From Comamonadaceae bacterium G21597-S1 (lineage in GTDB: Bacteria > Pseudomonadota > Gammaproteobacteria > Burkholderiales > Burkholderiaceae_C): a stretch of DNA of 64,000 nucleotides. Under the pieces are notes generated by a model. The model did not search any database, was not told where the DNA came from, and saw only the letters and a list, made by a program, of their open reading frames with translations. The position numbers and the translations under genes are program-made. How positions within the stretch are numbered: the first letter of the stretch is position 1; every line of letters begins with the position of its first letter. Shown piece after piece: positions 31,353 to 40,696 of this stretch. The DNA is taken from assembly GCA_027214345.1 (NCBI GenBank), contig JAPWHR010000005.1:115783-179782 (forward strand), written 5' to 3'.

Positions 31353-32669
31353 ATGGGCCTGTGGCGTACCGCGATCCTGGACTCGGACACGCAGCTGAAC
31401 CAGCGCAGTTATTACGAGGCCAGCTGCAGCCGCTCCGACGAGCCGCCGTTGCAGGAGTCCATCGATGCCGACGTGCTGGTGGTTGGCGCTGGTTTCACCG
31501 GCCTGTCGGCGGCGATCGAGCTGGCGCGGGGTGGCCTGCAGGTGGTGGTGCTGGAGGCGGACCGGATCTGCAGCGGCGCGTCCGGTCGCAACGGCGGGCA
31601 GGCCATCGTCGGCTTTGCCAGCGGCCAGCAGGCCTTCGAGCAGCAGCTCGGGCCGGCCGACGCTCGGCGCGCGTGGGACATGTCGCTGGAGGCGCTGGAC
31701 CTGATCGACAGTCGTATCGCCGAGTTCGGCATCGACTGCGACCGTCGCCTGGGTTACCTGTACGTGGCGGACTCGCCCCGCAAGGCGCGTGCACTGGAAC
31801 AGGAGATGCAGCGCACCGAGCGCGACTACGGACTGAGCTGCGAGATGGTGCATGGTGATGCGGTGCGCTCGTTCATCGGCAGCGACCGGTATTGCGCCGC
31901 CGCCTACGAGGGCCGCAGCGGCCATCTGCATCCGCTCAAGTACGGCCTGGGTCTGGCGCGCGCGGCCCGGCAGCTGGGCGTGCGCATCTTCGAGCGATCG
32001 GCCGTGCGCAGTCTGGAACGGGGGGCACATTTGCGCGCCATCTGCGACCGGGGCCAGGTGCGGGCCCGATTCGTGGTGCTGGCAGGCAACTGTGCGCTGG
32101 CGGAGTACGGCCCCGGAGTGGCGGCCGAGATCCGGCCCCGGATCATGCCGGTGGGCACCTACATGGTGGCCACGGCGCCGCTGACGCAGGCCAGGTGCGC
32201 GCAGTTGATCGCCCGCGACGCCGCGGTCTGCGACAACAACTTCGCGCTCGACTATTTCCGCTGCAGCGCCGACCACCGGCTGCTGTTTGGCGGGCGCGTC
32301 AGTTATACGACGATGACGCCGCGCGACCTGGAAACCGCGATGCGCCAGCGGGTGGAACGGGCGTTCCCGGAACTGGCGAGCGTCCCGATCGAATTCGTCT
32401 GGGGCGGATTCGTCGACATCAGCATGAACCGCATGCCCGATTTCGGGCGCCTGGACGACAACCTGTATTACCTGCAGGGCTTCAGCGGCCACGGCGTGGC
32501 GCTGACCGGCCTGGCCGGACGGCTGGTTGCCGAGGCGGTGGCCGGGCAGGCGCAGCGGTTCGACCTGTTCGCCCGCCTGCGCCACCGCGCCTTTCCCGGC
32601 GGGCCGTGGCTGCGCACACCCAGCCTGGCGCTGGCGATGTGGTACCAGCAACTGCGCGATCTGATCTAG
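31353..32669 (+). CDS. puuB: FAD oxidoreductase, gamma-glutamylputrescine oxidase-like
   Basis: A 438-residue flavoprotein of the DAO/PuuB-OrdL family. The FAD motif is VVGAGFTGLSAAIELARGG, followed by GASGRNGGQAIVGF typical of PuuB, and the C-terminal FAD segment is YLQGFSGHGVALTGLAG. It probably oxidises gamma-glutamylputrescine to the aldehyde with release of H2O2. It is 2 bp after speB. The frame is open upstream, but the ATG at 31353 matches the family N-terminus. Confidence 0.85.
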   Translation: MGLWRTAILDSDTQLNQRSYYEASCSRSDEPPLQESIDADVLVVGAGFTGLSAAIELARGGLQVVVLEADRICSGASGRNGGQAIVGFASGQQAFEQQLGPADARRAWDMSLEALDLIDSRIAEFGIDCDRRLGYLYVADSPRKARALEQEMQRTERDYGLSCEMVHGDAVRSFIGSDRYCAAAYEGRSGHLHPLKYGLGLARAARQLGVRIFERSAVRSLERGAHLRAICDRGQVRARFVVLAGNCALAEYGPGVAAEIRPRIMPVGTYMVATAPLTQARCAQLIARDAAVCDNNFALDYFRCSADHRLLFGGRVSYTTMTPRDLETAMRQRVERAFPELASVPIEFVWGGFVDISMNRMPDFGRLDDNLYYLQGFSGHGVALTGLAGRLVAEAVAGQAQRFDLFARLRHRAFPGGPWLRTPSLALAMWYQQLRDLI

Positions 32670-32771
32670 TACCGCCGCCTGGCGCAGGCCACGCAAATTT
32701 CGCTGTGCCGGCTCCGATGGCAGGGGTCGGCGCAGGCACAATGGCAACCATGACAATGGCGGGTTTCGATC

Positions 32772-33581
32772 ATGGTTGAGTCGCAGTGCCTGGTGTGGTT
32801 GCCGGTCGATCACCGGCTGCTGGGTGCGCAAGGCCGGCAAATGCCGTATGTCGTGGTCGGCGACAAATACGCGCGGGCCGTGAAACACGGTGCGCAGGCG
32901 CAGCCGGTGTTGTTCCCGATGGCCGATCCGGCCCGCATCGGGGAGTTGCTGGCGGTGGTCGACGGTGTGATGCTGACCGGGTCGCCGTCCAACATCCATC
33001 CCTCGCATTTCGACGAGGAGGTGGCCGACCTGGATCTGCCGCTCGATCCGGCGCGTGACGCGCTGACGCTCGCGCTGGTGCGCGCCAGTGTCGATGCCGG
33101 CGTGCCGCTGCTGGGCCTGTGCCGCGGTTTTCAGGAGATCAACGTCGCCATGGGCGGTTCGCTGCACCAGCAGGTGCAGAACCTGCCCGGCATGATGGAC
33201 CACCGCGAGCCCGACGGCCAGCCGCCGGAGGTGATGTACGCGCGGCGGCATGCGGTGCATCTGGAGCCGGATTCGGCTTTTGCCCGGTGGGCCGGTGGCA
33301 CGCAGGCGCAGGTGAATTCCCTGCACAGCCAGGGCGTGAACCGGCTGGCGCCGGGCCTGCGGGCGCTGGGGCGTGCGCCGGACGGATTGGTCGAGGCGTT
33401 TGCGGTCGAGGGTGCCAAAGCTTTCGCTTATGCCGTGCAGTGGCATCCGGAATGGGATTTCGGCAGCGGCGGACTCGACGGCGCCATCTTTGCGGCTTTT
33501 GGTGAATCCTGCCGCGTGCGACGGCAGGCGCGACTCGACCCGGCGACATGCGGCAACAAGAATGATCCATGGAGAACATGA
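32772..33581 (+). CDS. puuD: Gamma-glutamyl-GABA hydrolase-like class I glutamine amidotransferase
   Basis: A 269-residue GATase1-fold hydrolase with the nucleophile cysteine in LGLCRGFQEINVA and the histidine in QWHPEWD. It belongs to the PuuD family, which releases GABA and glutamate from gamma-glutamyl-GABA. The C-terminus overlaps the start of the puuA-like gene by 13 bp, so the two are translationally coupled. Confidence 0.9.
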   Translation: MVESQCLVWLPVDHRLLGAQGRQMPYVVVGDKYARAVKHGAQAQPVLFPMADPARIGELLAVVDGVMLTGSPSNIHPSHFDEEVADLDLPLDPARDALTLALVRASVDAGVPLLGLCRGFQEINVAMGGSLHQQVQNLPGMMDHREPDGQPPEVMYARRHAVHLEPDSAFARWAGGTQAQVNSLHSQGVNRLAPGLRALGRAPDGLVEAFAVEGAKAFAYAVQWHPEWDFGSGGLDGAIFAAFGESCRVRRQARLDPATCGNKNDPWRT

Positions 33582-34948
33582 TGCGTGATGAAAAACCGAT
33601 GAGTTTCAACGACCTCGAGCAATGGCTCAACGAGCGCCGGGTGACGGAGGTCGAATGCCTGGTGCCCGACCTGACCGGTGTGGCGCGGGGCAAGATCCTG
33701 CCGCGGGCCAAGTTCACCGAGGACCGCGGCATGCGGCTGCCGCAGGCGGTGGTGGCCATGGGCGTGACGGGGGAGTTTCCCGAGAGCGGCCCGTATTACG
33801 ACGTGATCGATCCGACCGACAAGGACATGCAGTTGCGGCCTGACCCGTCCACCCGCCGTCTCGTGCCCTGGGCGTCGGACCCGACCGCGCAGGTGATCCA
33901 CGATTGTTTCGACCACACCGGCAAACTGGTGCCGTTCGCGCCGCGCAGCGTGCTGCGCCGGGTGTGCGACCTGTTCGCCGCCGATGGCCTGGAGCCGATC
34001 GTCGCGCCCGAACTCGAGTTCTACCTGACGGCCCGCAACACCGATCCGAACACGCTGCTGCGCCCACCCATCGGTCGCAGCGGGCGTGCCGAGACTTCGC
34101 GCCAAGCCTACAGCATCGACGCCGTCAACGAGTTCGACCCCTTGTTCGAGGAGATCTACGACTACTGCGACAAGATGGAACTGAACGTGGACACGCTGAT
34201 CCACGAAATCGGCGCCGGGCAGATGGAGATCAATTTCTTCCATGCCTCGCCGCTGGGCCTGGCCGACGAGGTGTTCTTCTTCAAGCGCACGGTGCGCGAG
34301 GCGGCGATGCGCCAGGACATGTATGCCACTTTCATGGCCAAGCCCATCGAGGGCGAACCCGGCAGCTCGATGCACGTGCACCAGAGCCTGGTTGACAAGC
34401 AGACCGGCAAGAACATCTTCAGCAACCCGGACGGCACGCCGTCGCAGGCCTTCATGCACTACATCGGCGGCCTGCAGCGCTACGTGCCGGCGGCCATGGT
34501 GCTGGTGGCACCCTACGTGAACAGCTACCGGCGGCTGTCGCGCAACACCGCCGCACCGATCAACATCGAGTGGGGTTACGACAACCGCACCGTCGGCATC
34601 CGTTCGCCGATCTCGTCGGCACAAGCCCGCAGGGTCGAGAACCGGGTCATCGGCGCAGACGCCAACCCGTACGTGGCTCTGGCGATGACGCTGGCGTGTG
34701 GTTACCTGGGCATGAAGAACAAGATCCAGCCCAAGGCCGAAATGAAGGGTGATGCCTATCTGTCGCCGTATTCGCTGCCGCGCAGCCTGGGCGAGGCGCT
34801 GGACTGGCTGCGCCGCGAGTCCGACCTGCACGAAGTGCTGGGCAAGGAGTTCATCACGGTCTACACCGAGATCAAGGAACTCGAGTTCGACGAGTTCATG
34901 AAGGTCATCTCGCCATGGGAGCGTGAGCATCTGTTGCTGCACGTCTGA
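33569..34948 (+). CDS. puuA: Gamma-glutamylputrescine synthetase (glutamine synthetase family)
   Basis: A 459-residue glutamine synthetase-fold ligase that attaches glutamate to putrescine using ATP. The motif GAGQMEINFFHASPL and the GSSMHVHQSL segment contain metal and ATP ligands; NRVIGADANPYVALA near the C-terminus is typical of PuuA rather than GlnA. Several ATG codons cluster at the start (33569, 33578, 33581); the GGAG inside the first codons best serves the later ones, so the true protein may be 3-4 residues shorter. Confidence 0.9.
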   Translation: MENMMRDEKPMSFNDLEQWLNERRVTEVECLVPDLTGVARGKILPRAKFTEDRGMRLPQAVVAMGVTGEFPESGPYYDVIDPTDKDMQLRPDPSTRRLVPWASDPTAQVIHDCFDHTGKLVPFAPRSVLRRVCDLFAADGLEPIVAPELEFYLTARNTDPNTLLRPPIGRSGRAETSRQAYSIDAVNEFDPLFEEIYDYCDKMELNVDTLIHEIGAGQMEINFFHASPLGLADEVFFFKRTVREAAMRQDMYATFMAKPIEGEPGSSMHVHQSLVDKQTGKNIFSNPDGTPSQAFMHYIGGLQRYVPAAMVLVAPYVNSYRRLSRNTAAPINIEWGYDNRTVGIRSPISSAQARRVENRVIGADANPYVALAMTLACGYLGMKNKIQPKAEMKGDAYLSPYSLPRSLGEALDWLRRESDLHEVLGKEFITVYTEIKELEFDEFMKVISPWEREHLLLHV

Positions 34949-34980
34949 GCCCGGGCCCATGCAACGAAAGGAATCCGCAA

Positions 34981-36375
34981 TTGAACAGCAACGTCGACAC
35001 CCGCAGGATCCAGCAACTGGACAGCGATCATTTCCTGCATCCGTTCACTGACTTCAAGGACTTGTCGAGCCGCGGCTCGCGCGTGATCGTGCGCGGCGAG
35101 GGCATCTACGTCTGGGACTCCGAAGGCAGCCGGATGCTCGATGCCATGAGCGGCTTGTGGTGCGTGAACGTCGGTTATGGCCGCCGCGAGCTGGCCGATG
35201 CGGCGCACCGGCAGATGATGACGCTGCCGTTCTACAACAGCTTTTTCCAGACCACCAATGTGCCGGCCACGATGCTGGCGGCCAAGCTGGCCGAACTGGC
35301 GCCGCGTGTGGGCGAGCGCCGCTTCGACCATGTGTTCTATTCGTCCAGCGGCAGCGAGAGCAATGACTCCAATGTGCGCATGGTGCGCCGCTACTGGGAT
35401 CTGCTTGGGCAACCCCAGCGCAAGGTGATCATCAGCCGCCAGAATGCCTACCACGGCAGCACCATGGCCGGTGCGTCGCTGGGCGGCATGAGCGGCATGC
35501 ACGCGCAGGGTGATCTGCCGATTCCGAACATCGAACACATCGAACAGCCGTATTTCTTCGAGCTGGCCCGCGATGGCGAGACCCGCGACGAGTTCGGCGT
35601 GCGCGCCGCGCGCTGGCTCGAGGCAAAGATTCTTGCGGTCGGGCCGGACAAGGTCGCGGCCTTCATCGCCGAGCCGGTGCAGGGGGCCGGCGGGGTGATC
35701 ATCCCGCCCGACACTTACTGGCCCGAGATCCAGCGCATCGTCGACCAATACGGCATCCTGCTGATCAGCGACGAGGTGATCTGCGCGTTCGGCCGGCTGG
35801 GCCACTGGTTCGCCTACGAGAAATTCGGCTACAAGCCGGACCTGGTGACCTTCGCCAAGGCGGTCACCAGCGGTTATGTGCCGCTGGGTGGCGTCATGGT
35901 GGGCGACCGCGTGGCGCAGGTGCTGATCGACAAGGGCGGCGAATTCAACCACGGGTATACCTACAGCGGGCATCCGGTGGCATGCGCCGTGGCGCTGGAG
36001 AACATCGCCATCATGGAGCGCGAGCAGTTGCCGGACAAGGTACGCGGGGAACTGGGCGCCTATTTCGCCCGTCGGTTCGCCGAACTGGGCGAACATCCGC
36101 TGGTCGCCGCGGCGGAGGCCTGCGGATTCGTCGCCGGCCTGATCCTGGTCAAGGACAAGAAGAACAAGACCCTGTTCGACGAGAACGCCGGTGTGGGCAT
36201 GATCTGCCGCACGCATTGTTTCAACAACGGTGTGATCATGCGGGCCGTGGGCGACCGGATGATCATCGCGCCGCCGCTGGTGATGACCACCGGCGAGATC
36301 GACGAGATGATCGGACTGATCCGGCAGGCCCTGGACCTGACACGGAAGGATATCCAGACCCAGGGATTGGCATGA
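34981..36375 (+). CDS. spuC: Class III aminotransferase, putrescine-pyruvate type
   Basis: A 464-residue PLP enzyme of the omega-aminotransferase class. The PLP lysine is in VTFAKAVTSGYVPLGG, preceded by the LLISDEVICAFGR aspartate motif. It starts with TTG, which has AAAGGA 8 bases upstream. The closest characterised type is SpuC, which converts putrescine and pyruvate to 4-aminobutanal and alanine. It provides a second, ligase-independent route beside the puu genes. Confidence 0.88.
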   Translation: MNSNVDTRRIQQLDSDHFLHPFTDFKDLSSRGSRVIVRGEGIYVWDSEGSRMLDAMSGLWCVNVGYGRRELADAAHRQMMTLPFYNSFFQTTNVPATMLAAKLAELAPRVGERRFDHVFYSSSGSESNDSNVRMVRRYWDLLGQPQRKVIISRQNAYHGSTMAGASLGGMSGMHAQGDLPIPNIEHIEQPYFFELARDGETRDEFGVRAARWLEAKILAVGPDKVAAFIAEPVQGAGGVIIPPDTYWPEIQRIVDQYGILLISDEVICAFGRLGHWFAYEKFGYKPDLVTFAKAVTSGYVPLGGVMVGDRVAQVLIDKGGEFNHGYTYSGHPVACAVALENIAIMEREQLPDKVRGELGAYFARRFAELGEHPLVAAAEACGFVAGLILVKDKKNKTLFDENAGVGMICRTHCFNNGVIMRAVGDRMIIAPPLVMTTGEIDEMIGLIRQALDLTRKDIQTQGLA

Positions 36376-36422
36376 ATGTTGCAAGCCATTTTTGAAGGGG
36401 TGCTGGCGCTGGATTACCCGCA

Positions 36423-36450
36423 GTGACGGGCCGGCCCGCGCTTCTATAAT
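36423..36450 (+). promoter_or_regulatory. Sigma-70 promoter of potF
   Basis: A perfect -10 TATAAT (36445-36450) is preceded after 16 bp by GTGACG (36423-36428), a 4/6 match to the -35. It is 80 bp before the potF start, so the transporter can be transcribed independently of the catabolic genes. Confidence 0.7.
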
Positions 36451-36530
36451 TTCCTCGATACGCGCTGTCGGCTGCCCGGCGGCGCATTTTGCATACCACG
36501 GCAGACTTTTTCAACGGAGAAGCAAGAGTC

Positions 36531-37709
36531 ATGAAACTCTCGAACAAGGTCATTGGCGCTTTCGCGCTGTCCGCCATCATGCTGGCCGCGTGCGGCAAGA
36601 AGGAAGAAGCGCCGGCTCCCGCGCCGGCTCCGGTGGCCGCCGCTCCGGCTGCCGCTCCGGCACCGCCGCCAGAGCCGGAGGAGGAGAAAGTCCTCAATAT
36701 CTACAACTGGCCCGACTACATTCCCGAAGGCATGATTGCCGCGTTCGAGAAGGAGTCCGGTATCAAGGTCAACTACGACACCTTCGAGACCAACGAGGCC
36801 TTGCATGCCAAGCTGGTGGCCGGCAACTCCGGTTACGACATCGTCGTGCCCGGCACGGTGTTCGCCAAGCCGCAGATCGAAGGCGGACTGATGCAGGCGC
36901 TGGACAAGTCCAAGATCCCGAACCTGGCCAACCTCGATCCTGCCATTCTCAAGACGTTGACCAAGGCCGATCCCGACAACAAGCATCTGGTGCCGTGGGC
37001 CTGGGGCTTCACCACCGTGGGGATCAACAAGACCAAGGCCGAGAAGGCGTTGGGCAAGATGCCGATGCCTGAAAACGCCTGGGACCTGGTGTTCGACCCG
37101 AAATACACCAGCAAGCTCAAGTCCTGCGGCATCGCCTACCTGGATTCGCCCACCGAGATCATTCCGGTGGCCTTGCACTACATCGGCAAGGACGCGTATT
37201 CCAACGATCCGGCCGACTATGCGGCGGCCGCCGAGATGCTGGCCAAGGTGCGCAAGGACGTTCGGCTGTTCAGCTCGACCATGATCGACGACATTTCCAG
37301 CGGCAAGGCCTGCGTGGCGATCGGCTGGTCGGGCGACATCAACATCGCCGCCGAGCGGGCCAAGGAGAACAAGTCCAAGGACGTGATCGAGGCCATGTTG
37401 CCCAGTACCGGTGCGTTGATCTTCTTTGACACCATGGGCATCACCAAGGACGCCAAGCATCCGAAGAACGCGCATGCGTTCATCGACTTCTACCTGCGCG
37501 CCGAGAACGCGGCTGCGATGGCCAACGACATGACCTATCCGACCGGCAACCTGGCCGCCATGGACAAGATCAAGCCGGAGATTGCCGGCAACAAGACGAT
37601 CTTCGTCGAGTCGGCCTACCTGGAGAAGATGATCCCGCCGGGCAGCTTCACCAACGAAGCCCGGGAAGCCATGGCCAACGCCTACAACGGGTTCAAGAAG
37701 GGCAAGTAA
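36531..37709 (+). CDS. potF: Polyamine ABC transporter substrate-binding lipoprotein
   Basis: A 392-residue extracytoplasmic solute-binding protein. The N-terminus is a lipoprotein signal with lipobox LAAC (the cysteine follows MKLSNKVIGAFALSAIMLAA), then a Lys/Glu/Ala/Pro-rich linker of about 40 residues and the PotD/PotF-like fold starting at LNIYNWPDYIPEGM. It delivers putrescine or spermidine to PotHI. The start at 36531 is set by the signal peptide; an upstream ATG at 36489 is unlikely. Confidence 0.9.
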   Translation: MKLSNKVIGAFALSAIMLAACGKKEEAPAPAPAPVAAAPAAAPAPPPEPEEEKVLNIYNWPDYIPEGMIAAFEKESGIKVNYDTFETNEALHAKLVAGNSGYDIVVPGTVFAKPQIEGGLMQALDKSKIPNLANLDPAILKTLTKADPDNKHLVPWAWGFTTVGINKTKAEKALGKMPMPENAWDLVFDPKYTSKLKSCGIAYLDSPTEIIPVALHYIGKDAYSNDPADYAAAAEMLAKVRKDVRLFSSTMIDDISSGKACVAIGWSGDINIAAERAKENKSKDVIEAMLPSTGALIFFDTMGITKDAKHPKNAHAFIDFYLRAENAAAMANDMTYPTGNLAAMDKIKPEIAGNKTIFVESAYLEKMIPPGSFTNEAREAMANAYNGFKKGK

Positions 37710-37729
37710 GGCACACGTCTCGAGTGTCG

Positions 37730-37768
37730 CGGGCTGTTTGTACCTGGTATGAACAGCCCGTTTTTTTT
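37730..37768 (+). terminator. Intra-operon rho-independent terminator after potF
   Basis: CGGGCTGTT (37730-37738) and AACAGCCCG (37752-37760) form a 9-bp stem with a 13-nt loop followed by eight T's. It lies between potF and potG; partial termination here would yield more binding protein than transporter core. Confidence 0.9.
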
Positions 37769-37800
37769 GGGGTGGCGCATGACCGGAGCAGGATCGATCG

Positions 37801-38901
37801 ATGGCAAACAATGACCCGGTGGAAGGGTTTCTCGTCACCGAGAAGCTGGTGAAGCGGTTCGACGAGGCACTCGCGGTGGACGATGTGTCATTGTCGATCG
37901 GGCGTGGCGAGATCTTCGCGCTGCTGGGCAGTTCGGGTTGCGGCAAGTCGACGCTGCTGCGCATGCTTGCGGGATTCGAAAAGCCGACCGCCGGCCGGGT
38001 CTTGCTCGGCGGCCAGGACGTGGCGCAGTTTCCGCCCTACGACCGGCCGATGAACATGATGTTCCAGTCGTATGCCTTGTTTCCCCATCTGGACATCTGG
38101 GAGAACGTGGCCTTCGGCCTCAAGCGCGAAGGCCTGCCCAAGGCCGAGGTCAAGCAACGAGTCGGCGAGATGCTCGACCTGGTGCAACTGGGCCCCTTCG
38201 CCAGGCGCAAGCCGCACCAGCTCTCCGGCGGCCAGCAGCAGCGGGTGGCGCTGGCACGCAGCCTGGCCAAGCGACCCAAGCTGCTGCTGCTCGACGAACC
38301 GCTGGGCGCGCTGGACAAGAAGCTGCGCGAACAAACGCAGTTCGAGCTGGTGAACATCATCGAGAAGGTCGAGGTGACCTGCGTGATGGTGACGCATGAC
38401 CAGGAAGAAGCCATGACCATGGCCAACCGGATTGCGATCATGAGCAAGGGCAGGGTGCTGCAGGTCGGCTCACCCGAAGAGGTGTATGAACATCCGGCGA
38501 ACCGGTTCGTGGCTGACTTCATCGGCAACGTCAACCTGTTCGAAGGCCGGCTCAGCGTGGACGAGGCCGACCGCTGCGCCGCGACGACCGGCATCGGCGA
38601 GATCCACATCGGCCACGGTGTCAGCGGAACCCTGAACATGCGCATGGCGGTGGCCGTGCGGCCCGAGAAGATGCAGATCGGCAAGAGCCGGCCGGCGGCG
38701 GACAAGAACGTGTTCACCGGCAAGGTCAAGGAGATCGCTTACTTCGGCTCCTACAACACCTATATCGTGGCCGCCAGCGACGGCTCGCAGGTCCGGGTCA
38801 CCGAGTCCAACACCTCCCGCCACGAGCACAGCGGCATCACCTGGGGCGACGACGTATATTTTTGGTGGAACGACGACGCCGGCGTCGTGTTGCGCGACTG
38901 A
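37801..38901 (+). CDS. potG: Polyamine ABC transporter ATP-binding protein
   Basis: A 366-residue ATPase with Walker A LGSSGCGKST, signature LSGGQQQRVALARSLA and Walker B LLLLDEPLGALD, plus a C-terminal TOBE-type regulatory domain (about 280-366). It powers the PotFGHI importer. It is followed after 14 bp by potH. Confidence 0.93.
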   Translation: MANNDPVEGFLVTEKLVKRFDEALAVDDVSLSIGRGEIFALLGSSGCGKSTLLRMLAGFEKPTAGRVLLGGQDVAQFPPYDRPMNMMFQSYALFPHLDIWENVAFGLKREGLPKAEVKQRVGEMLDLVQLGPFARRKPHQLSGGQQQRVALARSLAKRPKLLLLDEPLGALDKKLREQTQFELVNIIEKVEVTCVMVTHDQEEAMTMANRIAIMSKGRVLQVGSPEEVYEHPANRFVADFIGNVNLFEGRLSVDEADRCAATTGIGEIHIGHGVSGTLNMRMAVAVRPEKMQIGKSRPAADKNVFTGKVKEIAYFGSYNTYIVAASDGSQVRVTESNTSRHEHSGITWGDDVYFWWNDDAGVVLRD

Positions 38902-38915
38902 GCCGGGCACGCACC

Positions 38916-39833
38916 ATGGCCAAGTTCTCCCTGCCGATGCCTGGTCGCCGATTCGTCATCGGCGTGCCGTACGTGTGGTTGTTCGTGTTCTTCCTGCTGC
39001 CGTTCCTGATCCTGCTGTACATCAGCTTCGTGGACATGGGCAACGACATCCATCCGTTCAAGCCGATCTGGGATACCGAGACCGGCGTGCTCAAGCTCAA
39101 GTACGAGAACTACTGGTCGATCTTCCGCCGCGGCGAAGACGGTGCGCTGTTCGACACCATCTACATCGAAGCCTACCTGCGCTCGATCTGGTATGCCTTG
39201 TGCACGGCCTTGTTGTGCCTGGTGATCGGTTATCCGTTTTCGTACTTCATCGCCCGCTCCCGGCCCAGCGTGCGCCCCGCGCTGCTGATGATGGTGATGC
39301 TGCCATTCTGGACCTCGTTCCTGCTGCGGGTCTACGCCTGGAAAGGCATCCTGGCAGACCAGGGCATCGTCAACCAGGCAATGATGTGGCTGGGCATCAC
39401 CGACGAGCCGATCTTCATGCTCTACACCAACGTGTCGATGCTGGTGGGCATGACCTATGTCTACCTGCCGTTCATGATCCTGCCGCTGTATGCCAATCTG
39501 GTGAAGATGGACTTCCGGCTGCTCGAGGCAGCCTACGACCTCGGCGCATCGCCGTTCAAGGCGTTCTGGCTGGTGACCGTGCCGCTGTCGCGCTCGGGTA
39601 TCGTCGCGGGCTTCATGCTGGTGTTCATTCCGTCGGTGGGCGAGTTCGTGATCCCGTCGCTGCTCGGCGGCCCCGAGAACATCATGATCGGCCGCGTGGT
39701 CTGGGACGAGATGTTCACCAGCAACAACTGGCCTCGTGCCACCGCGCTGGCGGTGATCATGATCGCGTTCATCGTGGTGCCGCTCGCGATCTACTACCAC
39801 TACACCGGCGAATCCGCCGACAACCGCAAGTAG
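38916..39833 (+). CDS. potH: Polyamine ABC transporter permease PotH
   Basis: A 305-residue inner-membrane permease with six predicted helices. The EAA loop that docks to the ATPase is EAAYDLGASPFKAFWLVTVP. The start MAKFSLPMPG is chosen because it follows potG after 14 bp; an in-frame ATG at 38862 inside potG would add 18 Arg-rich residues. potI starts 8 bp later. Confidence 0.92.
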   Translation: MAKFSLPMPGRRFVIGVPYVWLFVFFLLPFLILLYISFVDMGNDIHPFKPIWDTETGVLKLKYENYWSIFRRGEDGALFDTIYIEAYLRSIWYALCTALLCLVIGYPFSYFIARSRPSVRPALLMMVMLPFWTSFLLRVYAWKGILADQGIVNQAMMWLGITDEPIFMLYTNVSMLVGMTYVYLPFMILPLYANLVKMDFRLLEAAYDLGASPFKAFWLVTVPLSRSGIVAGFMLVFIPSVGEFVIPSLLGGPENIMIGRVVWDEMFTSNNWPRATALAVIMIAFIVVPLAIYYHYTGESADNRK

Positions 39834-39841
39834 GGGCCGCG

Positions 39842-40696
39842 ATGACATCCCTGTTGCACAAGCATGTCGGCAAGCTCTGGCTGGGCATCGTGTTCCTGTT
39901 CCTGTACGTGCCGCTTTTTTTCATGATGTTGTTCTCGTTCAACGACACACGGCAGGACGCACGCTTCACCGGTTTCTCGTTGTGCTGGTACGAGGCGCTC
40001 ACACGGGATTCGCGCATCGTCGATGGTTTCTGGCTCTCGGTGAAGGTTGCTACCGTGACCGGCGTGTTGTCGGCCGTGCTGGGCACGTTCGCCGCATTCG
40101 TGCTGGTGCGTTACCGGCGCTTTCCCGGTCGCACCGTGTTCTCGGGCATGGTCAATGCGCCGCTGGTGATGCCCGAGGTCGTCATCGGCCTGTCGCTGCT
40201 GCTGCTGATGGTGGGCGCGCAGGACTTTCTCGGCTGGCCGCCGCGCGGCATGTTGACCATCATCATGGGCCACACCTTGCTGGGCATGGCCTACGCGATG
40301 GTCGTGATCCAGTCGCGCCTGATGGAAATGGACCGCTCGATCGAGGAGGCCGCGATGGATCTGGGGGCGCGGCCGTACCAGGTGTTTTTCCTGATCACCC
40401 TGCCCAATATCGCGCAGGCCATCCTGGCGGCCTTCCTGTTGTCGTTCACGCTGTCGTTCGACGATGTGGTGATCTCGGAGTTTCTGTCCGGCCCGGGAGT
40501 CAACACCTTGCCGCAGGTGATCTTCGGGTATGCGCGGCGCGGCATCAACCCGACCATCTATGCGGCAGCGACGTTGTTGATCGTCACGGTCACGACGGTC
40601 ATCATCGCCTACAGCGTCTGGGTAGCTCGCCAGACGCGCCGGCGCGAGCGCGAAATCGCCGCGGCCATGCGCGCGGAGACGGTCGCTCTGCGCTGA
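39842..40696 (+). CDS. potI: Polyamine ABC transporter permease PotI
   Basis: A 284-residue permease with six helices and the EAA loop EEAAMDLGARPYQVFFLITLP. It completes the PotFGHI importer as the partner of PotH. It is the last gene of the polyamine cluster; the following 426 bp are non-coding. Confidence 0.92.
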   Translation: MTSLLHKHVGKLWLGIVFLFLYVPLFFMMLFSFNDTRQDARFTGFSLCWYEALTRDSRIVDGFWLSVKVATVTGVLSAVLGTFAAFVLVRYRRFPGRTVFSGMVNAPLVMPEVVIGLSLLLLMVGAQDFLGWPPRGMLTIIMGHTLLGMAYAMVVIQSRLMEMDRSIEEAAMDLGARPYQVFFLITLPNIAQAILAAFLLSFTLSFDDVVISEFLSGPGVNTLPQVIFGYARRGINPTIYAAATLLIVTVTTVIIAYSVWVARQTRRREREIAAAMRAETVALR

